Assembly (NCBI RefSeq): GCF_023065955.2
Contig: NW_026623089.1
Coordinates: 30,100,767 to 30,164,766 of the forward strand
Reading direction: 5' to 3'
Length of the DNA: 64,000 nucleotides
DNA from: Ursus arctos
Lineage: Eukaryota; Chordata; Mammalia; Carnivora; Ursidae
A program made the translations under genes and the position numbers. Below the pieces are notes generated by a model, which worked only from the letters and a program-made list of their open reading frames with translations, was not told the origin of the DNA and did not search any database. Each line of letters starts with the position of its first letter. Within the stretch, counting starts at the first letter, position 1. Positions 1 to 11,879 of the stretch are shown in pieces.

Positions 1-1045
1 GAAGGTCTTCCCAACAAATGGTGTCAGAACTGGATTATCTTATGAAATATAATAAACCTCAACACTTAAAAGTCACACCACACAGAAAAATTAACTAGAA
101 ATGTATCAGATATCAAAACATAAGAGTCAACACTAATAAGCTTCTAAGAGAAACCATGAGATTTTCTTGAACAGGACATAAAAAACATGAATTTTAAAAG
201 AAAAAATTGACAAAAAGTCTTATATGGAATGTATAAAGAACTGATACCACTTGATAAGTTTTTAAAAATGGAGAAGATTCAAACAAATGTTTCACATAAG
301 ATATGTATAAAGATGTTCAACATCACTAATCAACAAAGAAATGAAAATTAAAATCACAATGAGACACCACTACAGACCCACCCGAATGTGTAAAGCTAAA
401 AAAAGATTAACAATACCAAATGTTGGCAAAATGGGGAACATCAGAATTCCCATACACTGCTGATGGAATCACAAAATGGTTAAATTAATTTGGTGAATGA
501 TATGGTAGTATAAGGTTAAATATACAATTATAATACTGCCCAGTAATTCCAATTCTGAGATAAGATGAAAATATACGTACAAAGGCTTATATGTGAGTAA
601 GTCTAATAGCCAACTCCTGGGAACAACTCAAAAGTCCATAAAAAAGTAAAGGGATAAACAAATAGTTGCAGATATATGCTATGGAGACCTACCCAGCAAT
701 AAAAAGGAATAAGAGTATATACAAAAATAATAAATATCAAAAAATTATACTAAATGAAATAAGTCAAATATAAAAGACTACATACTGTATGACTCCTATT
801 ATATAAAATTCTATCTAGAAAAGGTAAAACTAGAGTGACTGACTGAGTTGGAGGGTCCAGGAAAAGGACTGACTATAAAGGGACATGAGAAAGCTTTTTT
901 AGGGTGAGGGAACTGTCCTGAACCCTGACTGTGCTGGTAATTATACAACTGTATACATTTACCAAAATCTATTAATCTGAACTCTTAAATGGATTAATTT
1001 TACTGCATATAAATATTACCACATTAAAAATCTTTAAAAATAGGT
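1..1045 (+). mobile_element. Old LINE-1 3' part (ORF2 tail plus 3' UTR)
   Basis: The text follows the usual order of a LINE-1 end: an 'acaaatggtg' remnant of ORF2 near the start, the 'gttcaacatcactaat' and 'aatgaaaattaaaatcacaatgagacaccac' stretches, the 'cagcaataaaaaggaataa' block, then a 3' UTR with 'gactgtgctggtaattatac'. All frames are broken. Divergence suggests an old L1M subfamily (inference). It begins before the window. Confidence 0.75.
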
Positions 1046-1479
1046 TCACAGTTTTAAAGATACAAGATACAGAACATACCACTGATTTTTGGCACTTGAA
1101 ATCAAACAAATGATCTTACTTACATTTTTAGAGTCACAAAGAAATGTGACACTTATTTTCAAAACCTCATATAAACATCCTTCTTCTCAAGCAAGCATAC
1201 TTTTAGGTTGAAAAACAGTATTTTTTACTTGCCATCTACTTTTTGCATAGTATTCTGGATACACTATCAGTCACCATGAATTGTTGGCATTTCACTATTT
1301 TTCACTATTTTTGCTATATCTTAAGACAGAAATCAAGATAAGGAGGCTAAGTCTTGCCCAAAAGCTAGTCTTTGTTAATGAAGTTGTATGCAGACTAGTC
1401 AAAAAAGGCATACATGCATCACCAAAGGAACCAGATAACCTTAGAAAAGTGGAATCCAGTACTGGTGCAGGGAAAAGAC
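1046..1479. other. Intronic sequence, no recognised feature
   Basis: AT-rich sequence with no repeat family I recognise. A 70-codon open frame at 1281-1493 has no coding character. Confidence 0.5.
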
Positions 1480-2130
1480 AAGATGAATGTTGAGTATCTT
1501 GCTGTACCAGGAAGTATTAAAGTGCTCAAAAAATGATGGGGACATGTCAGAAGGACATAGTAGGTGGCTTGAAGAGGTTCCCACTAATCAAACCTGGGAC
1601 ACTGGATGATATATTTGAACAGACTAAGAATTTTGACTTCAAACTGACAGAGGGAATGGGAAAGCTCTTCTTTACAGTATAAAGTGATATTTAAAAAATG
1701 TAGAGGAATAGTTAGAAAAATAACAATTTTCAAGCCATCAGAAAAATAACGGATTCCAGCAAGAAATTACCACAATACCAAAACTAAAGTGGATGAAAGT
1801 TTAGTAAAGAAGAGATATTTACATAGTCTCGAAGTATCTCTTCACAAATTACCTATTAATTACAAGGAGGAAAAAGAACCACTTCAGTGGACAAACCTAG
1901 TGAACATCAACCTTGTCAACTGATCAAAGTAAACACCACCTACTAAACTAACATTGTGTGCTTCATGATGTGATGCACTGACAATGATACAATATCACTT
2001 ATTTAGTACTCCTGCTAAAAGATCATGACATGAATTTTATCACAAAACCTAAATTGAAAGACATTCTACAAAACAAATGAACTATACTCTTCCAAAATGT
2101 CAGTGTCATTAAAAATAAGAAAAGTCTGGA

Positions 2131-2599
2131 AAAATAAGATGAAAACAGAGAAGGAGGCAAACCATAAGAGACTCTTAACCATAGGAAATAAAATGAAGGT
2201 TGCTGGAGGGAAGGTGGGTGAGGGGATGGGATAACTGGGTGATGGGCATTAAGGAGGGCACTTGATGTAATGAGCACTGGGTATTCTTTTTTTTTTTTTT
2301 TTAAGATTTTATTTATCTATTCGACAGAGATAGAGACAGCCAGCGAGAGAGGGAACACAAGCACGGGGAGTGGGAGAGGAAGAAGCAGGCTCCTAGCGGA
2401 GGAGCCTGATGTGGGGCTCGATCCCATAACGCCAGGATCACGCCCTGAGCCGAAGGCAGACGCTTAACCGTTGTGCCACCCAGACGCCCCAGCACTGGGT
2501 ATTCTATGCAACTGATGAATCACTAAATTCTACCCCTGAAACTAATACTATATGTTAACTAAATTGAATTTACATTAAAAAAATTAAAATAAATAAATT
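2131..2599 (+). mobile_element. Younger carnivore LINE-1, 5'-truncated 3' end
   Basis: Carries the carnivore LINE-1 3' UTR signature: 'ggcaaaccataagagactct', 'gatgggcattaaggagggca', 'atgagcactgggt', 'ctgaaactaatactatatgt' and an A-rich tail. It sits inside the ancient LINE-1 3' UTR, with a short likely target duplication (agtctg-aa type) at 2123-2130 and 2600-2607. A SINE at 2288-2490 interrupts it. Confidence 0.8.
2288..2490 (-). mobile_element. Can-SINE, young ursid type
   Basis: Full-length tRNA-derived SINE in reverse: poly(T), attttatttat, the gagagagggaacacaag block, then gacgcccc at the head end. It has a perfect 15-bp target duplication (agcactgggtattct) at 2273-2287 and 2491-2505. 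Confidence 0.93.
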
Positions 2600-3035
2600 A
2601 GTCTGAAGAACCATTCCAGATTAAAGGAGACTAGAGAGTAGAAAATCAAATTCAGGGGGGTAAAAAACAAAACAAAACACCAAAAACCTATGAAGTCACT
2701 GGGACAACTGGTAAAATCTGAATGAGAGTCACAGATTAAATACCGTATTGAAGTTAACTTGCCTGATTTTTGGTAAATGTACTGTGTAGTTTAGTAAGTG
2801 GATACCTTTATTCTTAGGAAATAGGGAAATATACAAGGAAATACTGAGGAATGGACAAGTATGAGGGGTATGATGTCTGTAACTACTTCTGATATGGTTC
2901 AGGAAAATCTGTATATGTTTTATGTACTATCTCTGAGAGAGAAAGAATGAGAATGAATAGTAAGGCAAATGTGGCAAAATGTTAACAATTGGTAACTCTC
3001 AGTGAAGGGTATTTAAAAGTTTTTATACTATTCTT

Positions 3036-3205
3036 GGGGCGCCTGAGTGGCTCAGTAGGTTAAGCGTCTGCCTTTGGCTCAGGTCATGATCCCGGGGTCT
3101 GATCAGCGACAAGTCTGCTTCTCCCTCTCCCTCTGACCACCCCCCCTTTTATGCTTTCTCCCTCACTTGCTCTCAAATAAAGAAATAAAATCTTAAAAAA
3201 AAAAA
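3036..3205 (+). mobile_element. Can-SINE
   Basis: Starts ggggcgcctgagtggctcag, has a CT-rich middle and aataaaatctt plus A tail. The imperfect target duplication is agtttttatactattctt before it and a near copy after it at 3205-3223. An internal piece of the tRNA-related region is lost. Confidence 0.88.
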
Positions 3206-3254
3206 GTTTTTTACATTATTCTTAAAACTCTTCTATAAATGTGAAATTATTTCT

Positions 3255-3394
3255 GGGGCTCCTGGGTAGCTCAGCTGGTTAAGCATCCAACTCTTGATCT
3301 CGGCTCAGGTCATGATCTCAGGGTCACGAGTTCAAATCCCACACTGGGCTCCACACTGGGCATGGAGCCTACTTAATAAAAAAATTTTTTAAAA
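3255..3394 (+). mobile_element. Short tRNA-Lys-like Can-SINE
   Basis: Begins ggggctcctgggtagctcag, carries the tRNA-like gatctcagggtcacgagttc B-box region and ends with an AT-rich tail, lacking the CT-rich section. Target duplication gtgaaattatttc is at 3241-3253 and 3395-3407. Confidence 0.88.
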
Positions 3395-3674
3395 GTGAAA
3401 TTATTTCAAAGGAAAAAGGTAAAAAAGGTAGGATGGACAAATGCTAAGCCATACTTTTCTCCCACAAGCCAAGATCTCCCTTGTCTCTCTCCCATCCTCT
3501 CCCTCCTTCATAACCCCAGCTGTCCTGCCATTAAACTGTATCTGTTTGTGTTATGAGTTGCTCCGATAAACAGACGAAAAGCAAAGAGAATAATAAGTAA
3601 GATATGGAAGTTAACAACTTTCAGGCTTTCCTTGATATCTCAACAACCTGATGAATATATTCAAAAGAGAGGAA

Positions 3675-3848
3675 GACATCTTCTATCAAGGGCCAGATAG
3701 TAAATATTTTAGTATTTGAAGGCATATATACAGTCTCTATTGCATCTCCTCCCACCCCTGTTTTTTTAAACCAACTCTTTAGCCTGTAGGCATTACAAAA
3801 ACAGGCTACGGGCTGGACTTGGAGACGGACGATAGTTTGCTGACAGAA
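3675..3848. mobile_element. Non-autonomous hAT-type DNA transposon (MER family)
   Basis: Contains 'agggccagatagtaaatatt', a tract like the 'acaaaaacaggc' block and an end 'agtttgctgacag', as in common mammalian MER-type hAT elements. I do not give an exact MER number. A related, more decayed copy lies at 42190-42335. Confidence 0.6.
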
Positions 3849-5300
3849 TTATTAGATTTCTCCAAGAACTATAACGAAAGTAGTTTCACTAGTCCCTGAA
3901 ATAGCAAGGATATTATTGAATAAATAAAGCAACAAAAGTATGTCAGCATGGAAGTTCGTTCTTAGGATAATAGCTAATAAAATTAAACTTTAAACAATAC
4001 ATAAAAATTAACATTTCCTCAAGTTTCTTTCGTAACTCTAACATTTGTCACCTTACGAGTTTTGGTGTTTTGGAGGGTAAGAATGGGGAAGGACACTTAC
4101 ATAGTTGCTGATTTTCTTTATGAGAGATAATATGTCAGAAGAGGAAATGGAATAAATAATTACAAATTTCACTTGGTGAAGGTAAGATGGTCTAGAGTTC
4201 AGGAGTATGATACAAAACTGAGGGGGTAACATTTTAGGACCATCCCTATCTAAATTTAAGACCATTCCTCGCTCTATACATGTGTTCTCCAAATTTAAAT
4301 CATTTCTTTAAAAAAATTCATACAATATGGTATAGAAAACCTGGGAATTAGAAGCATGTACATGCATGCAAAGTTTTGTAATAATTATGTTAGCAAGCCT
4401 ACCCCAATAGATCATGGGCCTATAGCTACAGCCATGTCTGCTACCCATGGCTTACTGACATTTCAAGCAATGAACTAAAAAGAGCTGACAAGACGCAACT
4501 CATTGATTTAAATGCCACTCTCCTATGTCTTATTATTTTAAATGCCAGCAAGTCTTAAGGAAAATGGCTCCACCATTTTAAATGCTCATACTCTTTAAGG
4601 TCAGTTATCTAAAAAGAAACCTTACTTCATGTAAATTATTGCTTTTTACACTAACAAAATAAAACTTGCTGTGCTTAATACAATTCTTACCATATGTCAA
4701 TTTTGTTAAGCAAACTATCAAGCTAAAGAATAGGAAAAAACAAAGTCTGAAGTCTGACTACACATCACGAATGAAATATGGTATTCAAAATATACAACAA
4801 ACCTACCATGAATGACTTATCAGTGTATCTGTTATTACTTTTCATGGAAATTAAGCCTAAAATATAAGTGGCAAATGGCTATTATTACCACTATACTTAA
4901 CTTACCAATATCTACAGTCAGCATCTGCAGTTACAGTTTCCTTCCCTTATACATGTACAGTTACTAAAAATATTAAAAGACAATGCAAACCATCACCACA
5001 GTCAATAGCAAGGGTTTCTTATATCCTTCCACTGGCTGAAAATTAAAAGTTTATACTATCCCCATTCTCATCCACAACTCAATCAGAAACTTCAATTTCT
5101 ATCTGTTCTCCATAACGACTATGGATGTCCCTAGATGCCCAAGACCATTATAAACAGAAGGATATCCAACTGCATATTTGGGGCAATAATAATATAAAAG
5201 CCTAGGTAATCTTGCCTTTTTCTGAACTCTTATAGCATATTATCTATACTACTTGAACAGTACTAGTTTTATAACCCGTATTAAAATTATTTGTGTGTGT
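3849..5300. other. Intronic sequence, no recognised feature
   Basis: No repeat or exon that I can support. One exon-like open segment (4101-4305, minus strand) was considered and rejected on phase grounds. Confidence 0.5.
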
Positions 5301-5472
5301 GGACACCTAGGTGCCTCAGTCAGTTAAGCATCTGCCTTGGGCTCGCACAGTGCTGGGATAAAGTCCTGCACCGGGATCCTTGCTCAGTGGGGAGCTTGCT
5401 TCTCCCTCTGCATGCCGCTTCCCCTGACTGTGTAAGCTCTCTCTCTGACAAATAAAATCTTAAAAAAAAAAA
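5301..5472 (+). mobile_element. Can-SINE
   Basis: Head ggacacctaggtgcctcagt, CT-rich middle, aataaaatctt and A tail. The flanks share an attatttgtgtgtgtg-like duplication, which also gives the short TG-rich runs on both sides. Confidence 0.85.
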
Positions 5473-5494
5473 ATTTTATTTGTGTGTGTGCGTG

Positions 5495-5640
5495 TGTGTA
5501 TTTCTTACCTCACCTCCTCCACTAGACTACAAATTCCTTGAATATAGCATCTGTGGCTGTAACTACTTTTCAATCATTCACAGTACCTTTATTTCAACCA
5601 CAGTAGCTGGTACTTTTGACGTAATAAAAGTGAAATGCAT
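5495..5640 (+). mobile_element. L2 LINE 3' end fragment
   Basis: Resembles the L2 terminal consensus: 'ccactagactacaaattcct' corresponds to the 'ccactagactgtgagctcct' block, followed by a decayed 'cacagtagctggta' block. Short and divergent. Confidence 0.5.
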
Positions 5641-5689
5641 AGCTACTGATTTTAACTTTAGAAATATGGAACTGGCAAAATTTTTTGAA

Positions 5690-6697
5690 GGAAAGAAAAA
5701 AAAAGCAGACGCAATATTGTTAAGATGTCAATACTACCCAAACTACCTACTTATTTAAAACATATCCATTATCAAAATCCCAATGGCATTTTTTTTGCAG
5801 AAATACAAAAACCCATCCTAAAATTCCTACGGAAACTCAAGGGACCCCAAAGAGCCAAAACAATCTTGAAAAAGAAGAAAGCTAGAGGTATCACACTTCC
5901 TAATTTCAAAACATATTACAAAGCTACAGTAATCAAAACAATATGGTACTGGCATAAAGACAGACACATAAAATAATGGAATAAAAGAGCCCAACGGTGC
6001 CTGGGTGGCTCAGTCAGTTAAGTGTCTGCCTTTGGCTCAGGTCATGATCTCCAGGTCCTGGGGCTGAGCCCCAAGTTGGGCTCCCGGTTCAGTGAGGATG
6101 CTGCTTCTCCCTCTCTTCCTCTGGCCCTCCCCAAGGCTCACATGGGCTCTCTCAAATAAAAAGCTTTACAAAAAAGAGAGCGCGCCCAGATATAAACCCT
6201 CATATATATGATTTTTGACAAGAGTGCCAAGACCACTTAGTGGGAGAAAAGACACTGTTCAATAAATGGTGTGGGGAAAATGGGATACCCACGTGCAAAA
6301 ACATGAAAGTGGGTTCTTACCTTTTAGCATACACAAAAATTAACTCAAAATGGATCAAAGACTTTAAACCATAAACCCTTAGAAGAAAACATAGGGAGGA
6401 AAGGCTTCATAACACTGGATTTGATAAGTATTTTTTTAAATGAAACCAAAAGAACAGGTAACAAAGGTAAAAATACATAATATGGACATCGAAATTTTAA
6501 AAGCTTCCATGCATCAAAGGACACAGTCAAGAGCATAAAAAGGTAACCTACAAAACAGGAGAAAATACTTGCAAATCAATTCAGATAAGGGCTTAATATT
6601 TAGAAAGAACTCCTACAACTCAACAACAACAAAAACCCAACTTGATTTAAAAATGGGCAAAAAAAGACTTGATAGACATTTCTTCCTACTTAAAAAT
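5690..6697 (+). mobile_element. LINE-1 fragment A (ORF2 C-terminal region)
   Basis: Encodes decayed ORF2 C-terminal text (open pieces at 5725-5976 and 6569-6754), including 'cctaatttcaaaacatatta' and 'gtaatcaaaacaatatggta'. Split by a SINE at 5996-6176. It stops where LINE-1 fragment B starts. Confidence 0.8.
5996..6176 (+). mobile_element. Can-SINE inside LINE-1 fragment A
   Basis: Head ggtgcctgggtggctcagtc, CT-rich middle, ctctcaaataaaaagcttt tail. LINE-1 text resumes on the other side with 'cagatataaaccct'. The target duplication is weak. Confidence 0.85.
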
Positions 6698-6704
6698 GCA
6701 TTGC

Positions 6705-8283
6705 TGAGAAAAGAGAACAGAACTGGAGGCCTCACACTTCCTGATTACAAATGATATTACAAAGCCACAGTAATCAAAACAGTATGGTATTGGCATAAAA
6801 ACAGACACACTGATCAGTGGAAGAGAATAGAATGCCCAGAAATAAACCCATGCATTTACAGGCAATTAATTTACAACAAAGGAGCCAAGAATGCACCATG
6901 GGGAAAGGGCAGTCTGTCCATATAATGGTATTGGGAAAACTAAACAGCCCACACTACAAATAAATGAAACTAGACCATTGTCTTACACCATACGTACAAA
7001 TCTCAAAACGGATTCAAGACTTATACATAAGTCCTGAAACTATAAAACTCCCAGAAGAAAATACAGGCAGTCAAGTCCCTTGACGTCTTTGGAATAATTT
7101 TTAGATTTAATACTAAGAGCAAAGACAACAAAAGCAAAAAAAACCTACATCAAATAGGCTACATCAAACTACAGAGCTTCTGCTCAGAAAGGAAACCATC
7201 AACTAAGTAAAAAGGCAACCAGCTGAATGGGAGAAAATATTTGCAAATCACGTATCTGGTAAGGGATTACTATCCAAAGAAATCAATTAAAAAATGGGAA
7301 GAGGATCTGAATAGACATTTCTCCAAAGACATATGGATGGACAACAAGTACATGAAAGATGCTAAACATCATGAACCATGAGGGAAATGCAAATCAAAAC
7401 TATAATGAGGTATCATCTCACACCTGTTAGAATGACTATTATCAAAAAGCCAAGAATGAGTGTTGGTGAGAATGTGGAGAAAAGGGAACCCTTATGCACT
7501 GTTGGTGGGAATGTAAACTGGTGCAACCACTATGGAAAATAGTATGGAGTTTCCCCCCAAAAATTAAAAATAGAACTATATGATCCAGCAGTTCCACTTC
7601 TGGGTATTTATCCAAAGAAAACAAAAAAACTAACTTGAAAAGGTTTATGCACCCCTATGTTCACTATATTATTATTTACAATAGCCAAGATATGGAAGCA
7701 ACCTATGTGTCCACTGATGGACAAAATGGATAAAGAAAATGTGGTCCAGGGGTGCCTGAGTGGTGCAGGTGGTTAAGCACTTGGTTAACGGCTCGGATCG
7801 TGATCTTGGGGCTGAGGGACTGAGCCCCACATCAGGTTCCATGCTCAGCACAGGGTCAGCTTAAGACTCTCTTTCCCTCTCCCTCTGCCCCTCCCCCACC
7901 ATGCTCATGCTCTCTCCAAAATAAATCAATCTTAAAAAACAAACAAAAACCAAAAATGTGGTCTATCTATCTACACACAACGGAAAAGACACAAAATTCC
8001 AATTACATTTATAAATCCGGGGAGCTAATGTACAGCATGGTGACTATAGTTAATACTGTATTACACATCTGAAAGTTGCTAAGAGAGTAAATCTTAAAAG
8101 TCCTCATCACAAGAAAAAAAATTATAACTATGTGTGGTGATGGATGTTAACTATGTAACTGTGTGGTGATCATTTTGCAATATATACAAATACTGAATCA
8201 TTATTATATATGCGAAACTAATGTTATATGTCAATTATACTTCCGTTAAAAAACAACAACAAAGAAATGGTTAAAAAAAAAAA
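6705..8283 (+). mobile_element. LINE-1 fragment B (ORF2 end plus 3' UTR)
   Basis: A second, different LINE-1 copy covering the same ORF2 region as fragment A and continuing into a 3' UTR with 'gtgactatagttaatactgt' and 'ttatatgtcaattatacttc'. A short repeat (gcattgc) at 6698-6704 and 8284-8290 fits a target duplication. A SINE interrupts it at 7749-7951. Confidence 0.8.
7749..7951 (+). mobile_element. Can-SINE inside LINE-1 fragment B
   Basis: Head ggggtgcctgagtggtgcag, CT-rich middle, A-rich tail with aaacaaaaacc. LINE-1 target duplication aaatgtggtc appears just before and just after. Confidence 0.88.
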
Positions 8284-8290
8284 GCATTGC

Positions 8291-8616
8291 CGGAAGAGGC
8301 AATTTTATTAATTTTCTTGAAAATATCTTTTATTTTTGTTAAAGTAGAAAACTGCAAGCAGCAGTTCAAATGAGAGGAGTACAGTTATTATAGCCTATTT
8401 CTCCCTTATTATTTTTTTAAACATCACCTTCATACCTGAGAACTCCTCAACTTTCTTTGCCCTCAGTGTGAGCAAGTCAGTTAGCCAGGGTTCTTATACT
8501 TAGGTTTTCTTGCCTCATTTATTTTCTGCCAACTGTTAACTCCTACAATTATACTGACTGTACTCTTATTTCAACAGGAATCTCCTATTACTATTCAGTA
8601 ACTAATTTCTTGTCGA
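8291..8616. other. Intronic sequence, no recognised feature
   Basis: About 325 bp of AT-rich sequence with no family I recognise. Confidence 0.5.
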
Positions 8617-8811
8617 TTTTTTTTTTAAGATTGTATTTATTTTTGTCAGACAGCGTGAGAGAAAGCACAAGCAGGGGGAGGGGCAAAAGAAGAGGGAGAA
8701 GCAGGCTCCCTGCTGAGCAAGGAGCCTGATGCGGGACTTGATCCCCTGGCCCTGGAATCATGAGCTGAGCCGAAGGCAGACACTTAATGGACTGAGTCAC
8801 CCAGGGGTCCC
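8617..8811 (-). mobile_element. Can-SINE, older copy of a tandem pair
   Basis: Reverse SINE from poly(T) to the ccaggggtccc head. The flank ttgtcgatttt at 8610-8620 recurs directly after it at about 8814, where the second SINE begins. Confidence 0.9.
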
Positions 8812-8820
8812 TTTGTCGAT

Positions 8821-9020
8821 TTTTTTTTTTTAAAGATTTTATTTATTTATTTGACAGAGATAGAGACAGCCAGCAAGAGAGGGAACACAAGCAGGGGGAG
8901 TGGGAGAGGAAGAAGCAGGCTCATAGCGGAGGAGCCTGATGTGGGGCTCAATCCCAGAACGCTGGGATCACGCCCTGAGCCGAGGGCAGACGCTCAACCG
9001 CTGTGCCACCCAGGCGCCCC
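8821..9020 (-). mobile_element. Can-SINE, young ursid type, second of a tandem pair
   Basis: Reverse SINE with the gagagagggaacacaagcag block and a ccaggcgcccc head. It is followed by another copy of the target text (ctttgttgattttt), giving three copies of the same target around two SINEs. Confidence 0.92.
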
Positions 9021-9029
9021 CCTTTGTTG

Positions 9030-9910
9030 ATTTTTCTTACAATCTTGCCTTCTTCAACTGTTCCCACCTTTTAATAACCTTAACGTCTTCCCTTCTTCCA
9101 GCTTCTTTTCTTCCAAGGGTATAAACATTACATAAGTTTTCTCCTCCTCCCCACAAAACCTTTACTTAAACCAACTGCCCATTAATTCTCTGGTCCTGTT
9201 CTCTTATCATTCCTGTCAGTGACAACTTTTTAAACTGGTAGACTATATCCATTTCTTAACTTCAACAACATCTACTTATTCATTAACCCTGTCAGACTTA
9301 CAGTCTGGCTCCTATAGCCAATAATCTTGAGAAGCTATTCTCTCAAAGCCCACTGTAGTATGTTTGGGGGTACTTGTCAACCCATTTAGGGCCCATTTGG
9401 GGAAACAGCATAGGAGTCCATGTTAGTACAACAAACACAACTCATACTCCTCACACAGTATGGGGCCAGGGAGATACCTGATCCAAGATTGGCAACTCAT
9501 TTATTCTATGATCCTATTTTCCTTTCAATCTGATTCTTCTACTTCCTAAAATGAAGGTCTTCAGTTCTTAGTATTTTGCATTTTATCCCTCACCAAAGAT
9601 TCATCTGCTCAAGTATTCCAATCACCACATGTATTCAGAAACCCTACAAATATGTATTCAGCTCAGACCTCTTATTTCAACTCCTCTTCCACAACCCTAT
9701 TGGACACTTCCAATTAAATGTTCCCTTCTACCACAAACTGCTTTCAGCTAATAACCTCATTTTCCTCACTATAAAAATTGGCCACCATACTTTTCCCCTT
9801 CTCACTTCTCAACTTCTATTAATTCACCATGCTAAGTCATCCTGGCTTGGAAAACTTTGTCAGTATCATTTCTCTCTCTTATTTACAAACTCACGTAATC
9901 GCTAAGTTCA
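9030..9910 (+). mobile_element. L2 LINE fragment
   Basis: Long pyrimidine-rich stretch resembling the L2 ORF end, for example 'cttacagtctggctcc' and 'agctcagacctcttatttca' followed by 'ctattggacacttccaatta'. Strongly decayed; the edges are approximate. Confidence 0.5.
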
Positions 9911-11879
9911 CTTTTTTCTAGATTCCTTACACACATACCTTCCTTATAAATTTTCACAGCAATGACCCTAATTCAGGCTCATTTTCTGGGTTATTATAAG
10001 AGCTTTCTATAACTTTCTCACTATAAAATCCTCTGCATTATAACCTAAAAGTGACTACCAAAGCAAACCACTCTAAAACATGGAGCCTTTTAAGATTCAG
10101 GATGCGTTCCATCTCCTTGATTAAGCATCATCCACTTCGCCTCTCGAGTGCTTTAGTACTTAAATTTTCTGGTATTATCCACTATGTTTTCGAATATTAT
10201 ATACTAGAATGAAGGAGGGGATTTTACTCTCAATGTTTCCTACCTACATCAGAGCTTTGGTTCCGGGCATGTCTGATGGATGATTTAATTCTCCCCAATT
10301 TAAATCCCCTTTAATTGCATTAGCTACCCAAGGTCTCACCAACAGTCCATAAGGAGGAATCAGTGTTTTACTTCTTTGGTATACTCTCTGGCCTACCACA
10401 GATCCAGGCATTTAATAAATGTGCCAAATGATTAGTCCACTGGTTAACTACGACCACATAAAATTTAACACAACAGAGCTAACCACCCATTAATAGTTTA
10501 TTGAGGTCTATTTGTTTTAGGGAAAAATCCACAAAAGAGTAGGAGTTCAAAAAAAACCCACTTCAATATTTAACGAGATCTTGGACTGAGCACTGATTCA
10601 TTGAGTCAAGTGATTTTCCCTAATCTTTTAAAATAATCTATATAAAAGGCCTCTGGAAGTACAAGGTTAAGTCTCACAATTTAGATCTGTAGAGTTAATA
10701 GAGCAATTAATTCATCATGTACTAACTTGTGGTATCCACTTAACTCTGCCCTGTATCTACTTAAATCTCATAAATAAGTAACCTTTAAACTTCTCATATT
10801 TATTTTTCTCATTCCTAATAGATATGTATTATATTAATATATTTTTTCCAATGTGCCTTTCATATGGTACATACTATGAATACTTAATGATCTGTGGTAC
10901 TCTGGGACAAGAGACAGACAAGTTACATCAAGCAGCACTGAATATACCCAAACTAATATACTGGACATAAACACATGTTGTGGAATATGATGAGAAAATA
11001 GTAACAAGAGTCACCATTTGCTCTTACTATAAACTTTCAATGTGCTAAAGTAGCAATAAAAGTAAAATGTTAAAAGGATATATCTAAACTTCTAATTAAT
11101 GTATATTCATGAACCAGAAAAAATTATAAAATGTTCAGACTAAATGCAACATGAAAGACTAATGATAAATATGAAAAGAATCTCGTTACATGATTTCTCA
11201 GCTGGCTGGGCAATGAAGGGTATCTGCATGACCTGACTCTAAATTTATCCCGGGTTAATCCAAAAATAAATGTGCTATCCACCTAGGATGTGCCTGTCTC
11301 ATCTCTGCTTATGTATTTTTCAAAAATGCAGCTCAAATTCTATCTTCTTAAAACACTGTCCTAAAATGCTAGTCAAATACTAAACTCACTAACAATCTTA
11401 TAACAAACTTCCTTAGAGCACAATTATTTTAGATTTTGGTATAACATCTTATCTCCCATCATTCCTAGTTAGTAAAACATCCATGCTCTTGACTCTACAA
11501 GAGCTGTCTCTATCTCTGCCAAACAAGCAGAGCCATACCACAGATTTATTAATCACTTAGAATTAGTCCATTTTTAGGAACAATAAATTCTTCCTAACTC
11601 TCCAACACCCTCTCACTACTAATGGATCAACTCTTCATACTATCAACACAATTAATGAAAGCCTCACAAGATGGTTTTTAGTAGATACAGAAAGAAATAC
11701 AGATATATTTAAGTAAAAATACATATCTCCTAGCTGAGACGACTGAGGAGACCTAGAGGTAATGACTCTCTAGTACCAATAAAGACACCTAGTACCTAGA
11801 CCTTGCTTTCTTATACAATTCTCTAAATAAACTAAGGTCCTTGGAAAAATCCAGAGTTGAGACAGAGAAAGCAAAGATA
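9911..11879. other. Intronic sequence, mostly unrecognised
   Basis: No exon seen. The part around 11285-11530 faintly resembles the L2 3' region ('gctcaaattctatcttctt'), but is too weak to call firmly. Confidence 0.45.

Larger units (their letters stand above)
1480..3407 (+). mobile_element. Ancient LINE-1 3' UTR, copy 1, heavily interrupted
   Basis: A 3' UTR with blocks such as 'gacattctacaaaac', 'gttaacaattggtaactctc' and a terminal 'gtgaaattatttcaaa'. The same family occurs again at 11880-12882. This copy is split by a younger LINE-1 end (2131-2599), which itself contains a SINE, and by two more SINEs at 3036 and 3255. Subfamily assignment (L1M type) is from memory. Confidence 0.65.

Noticed and set aside
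4101..4305. Minus-strand open segment of about 68 codons bounded by AG and gtaagtg
   Set aside because: It would need a two-base overhang from the exon before it; from a phase-0 donor it meets TGA at once. No known LCOR peptide is seen.
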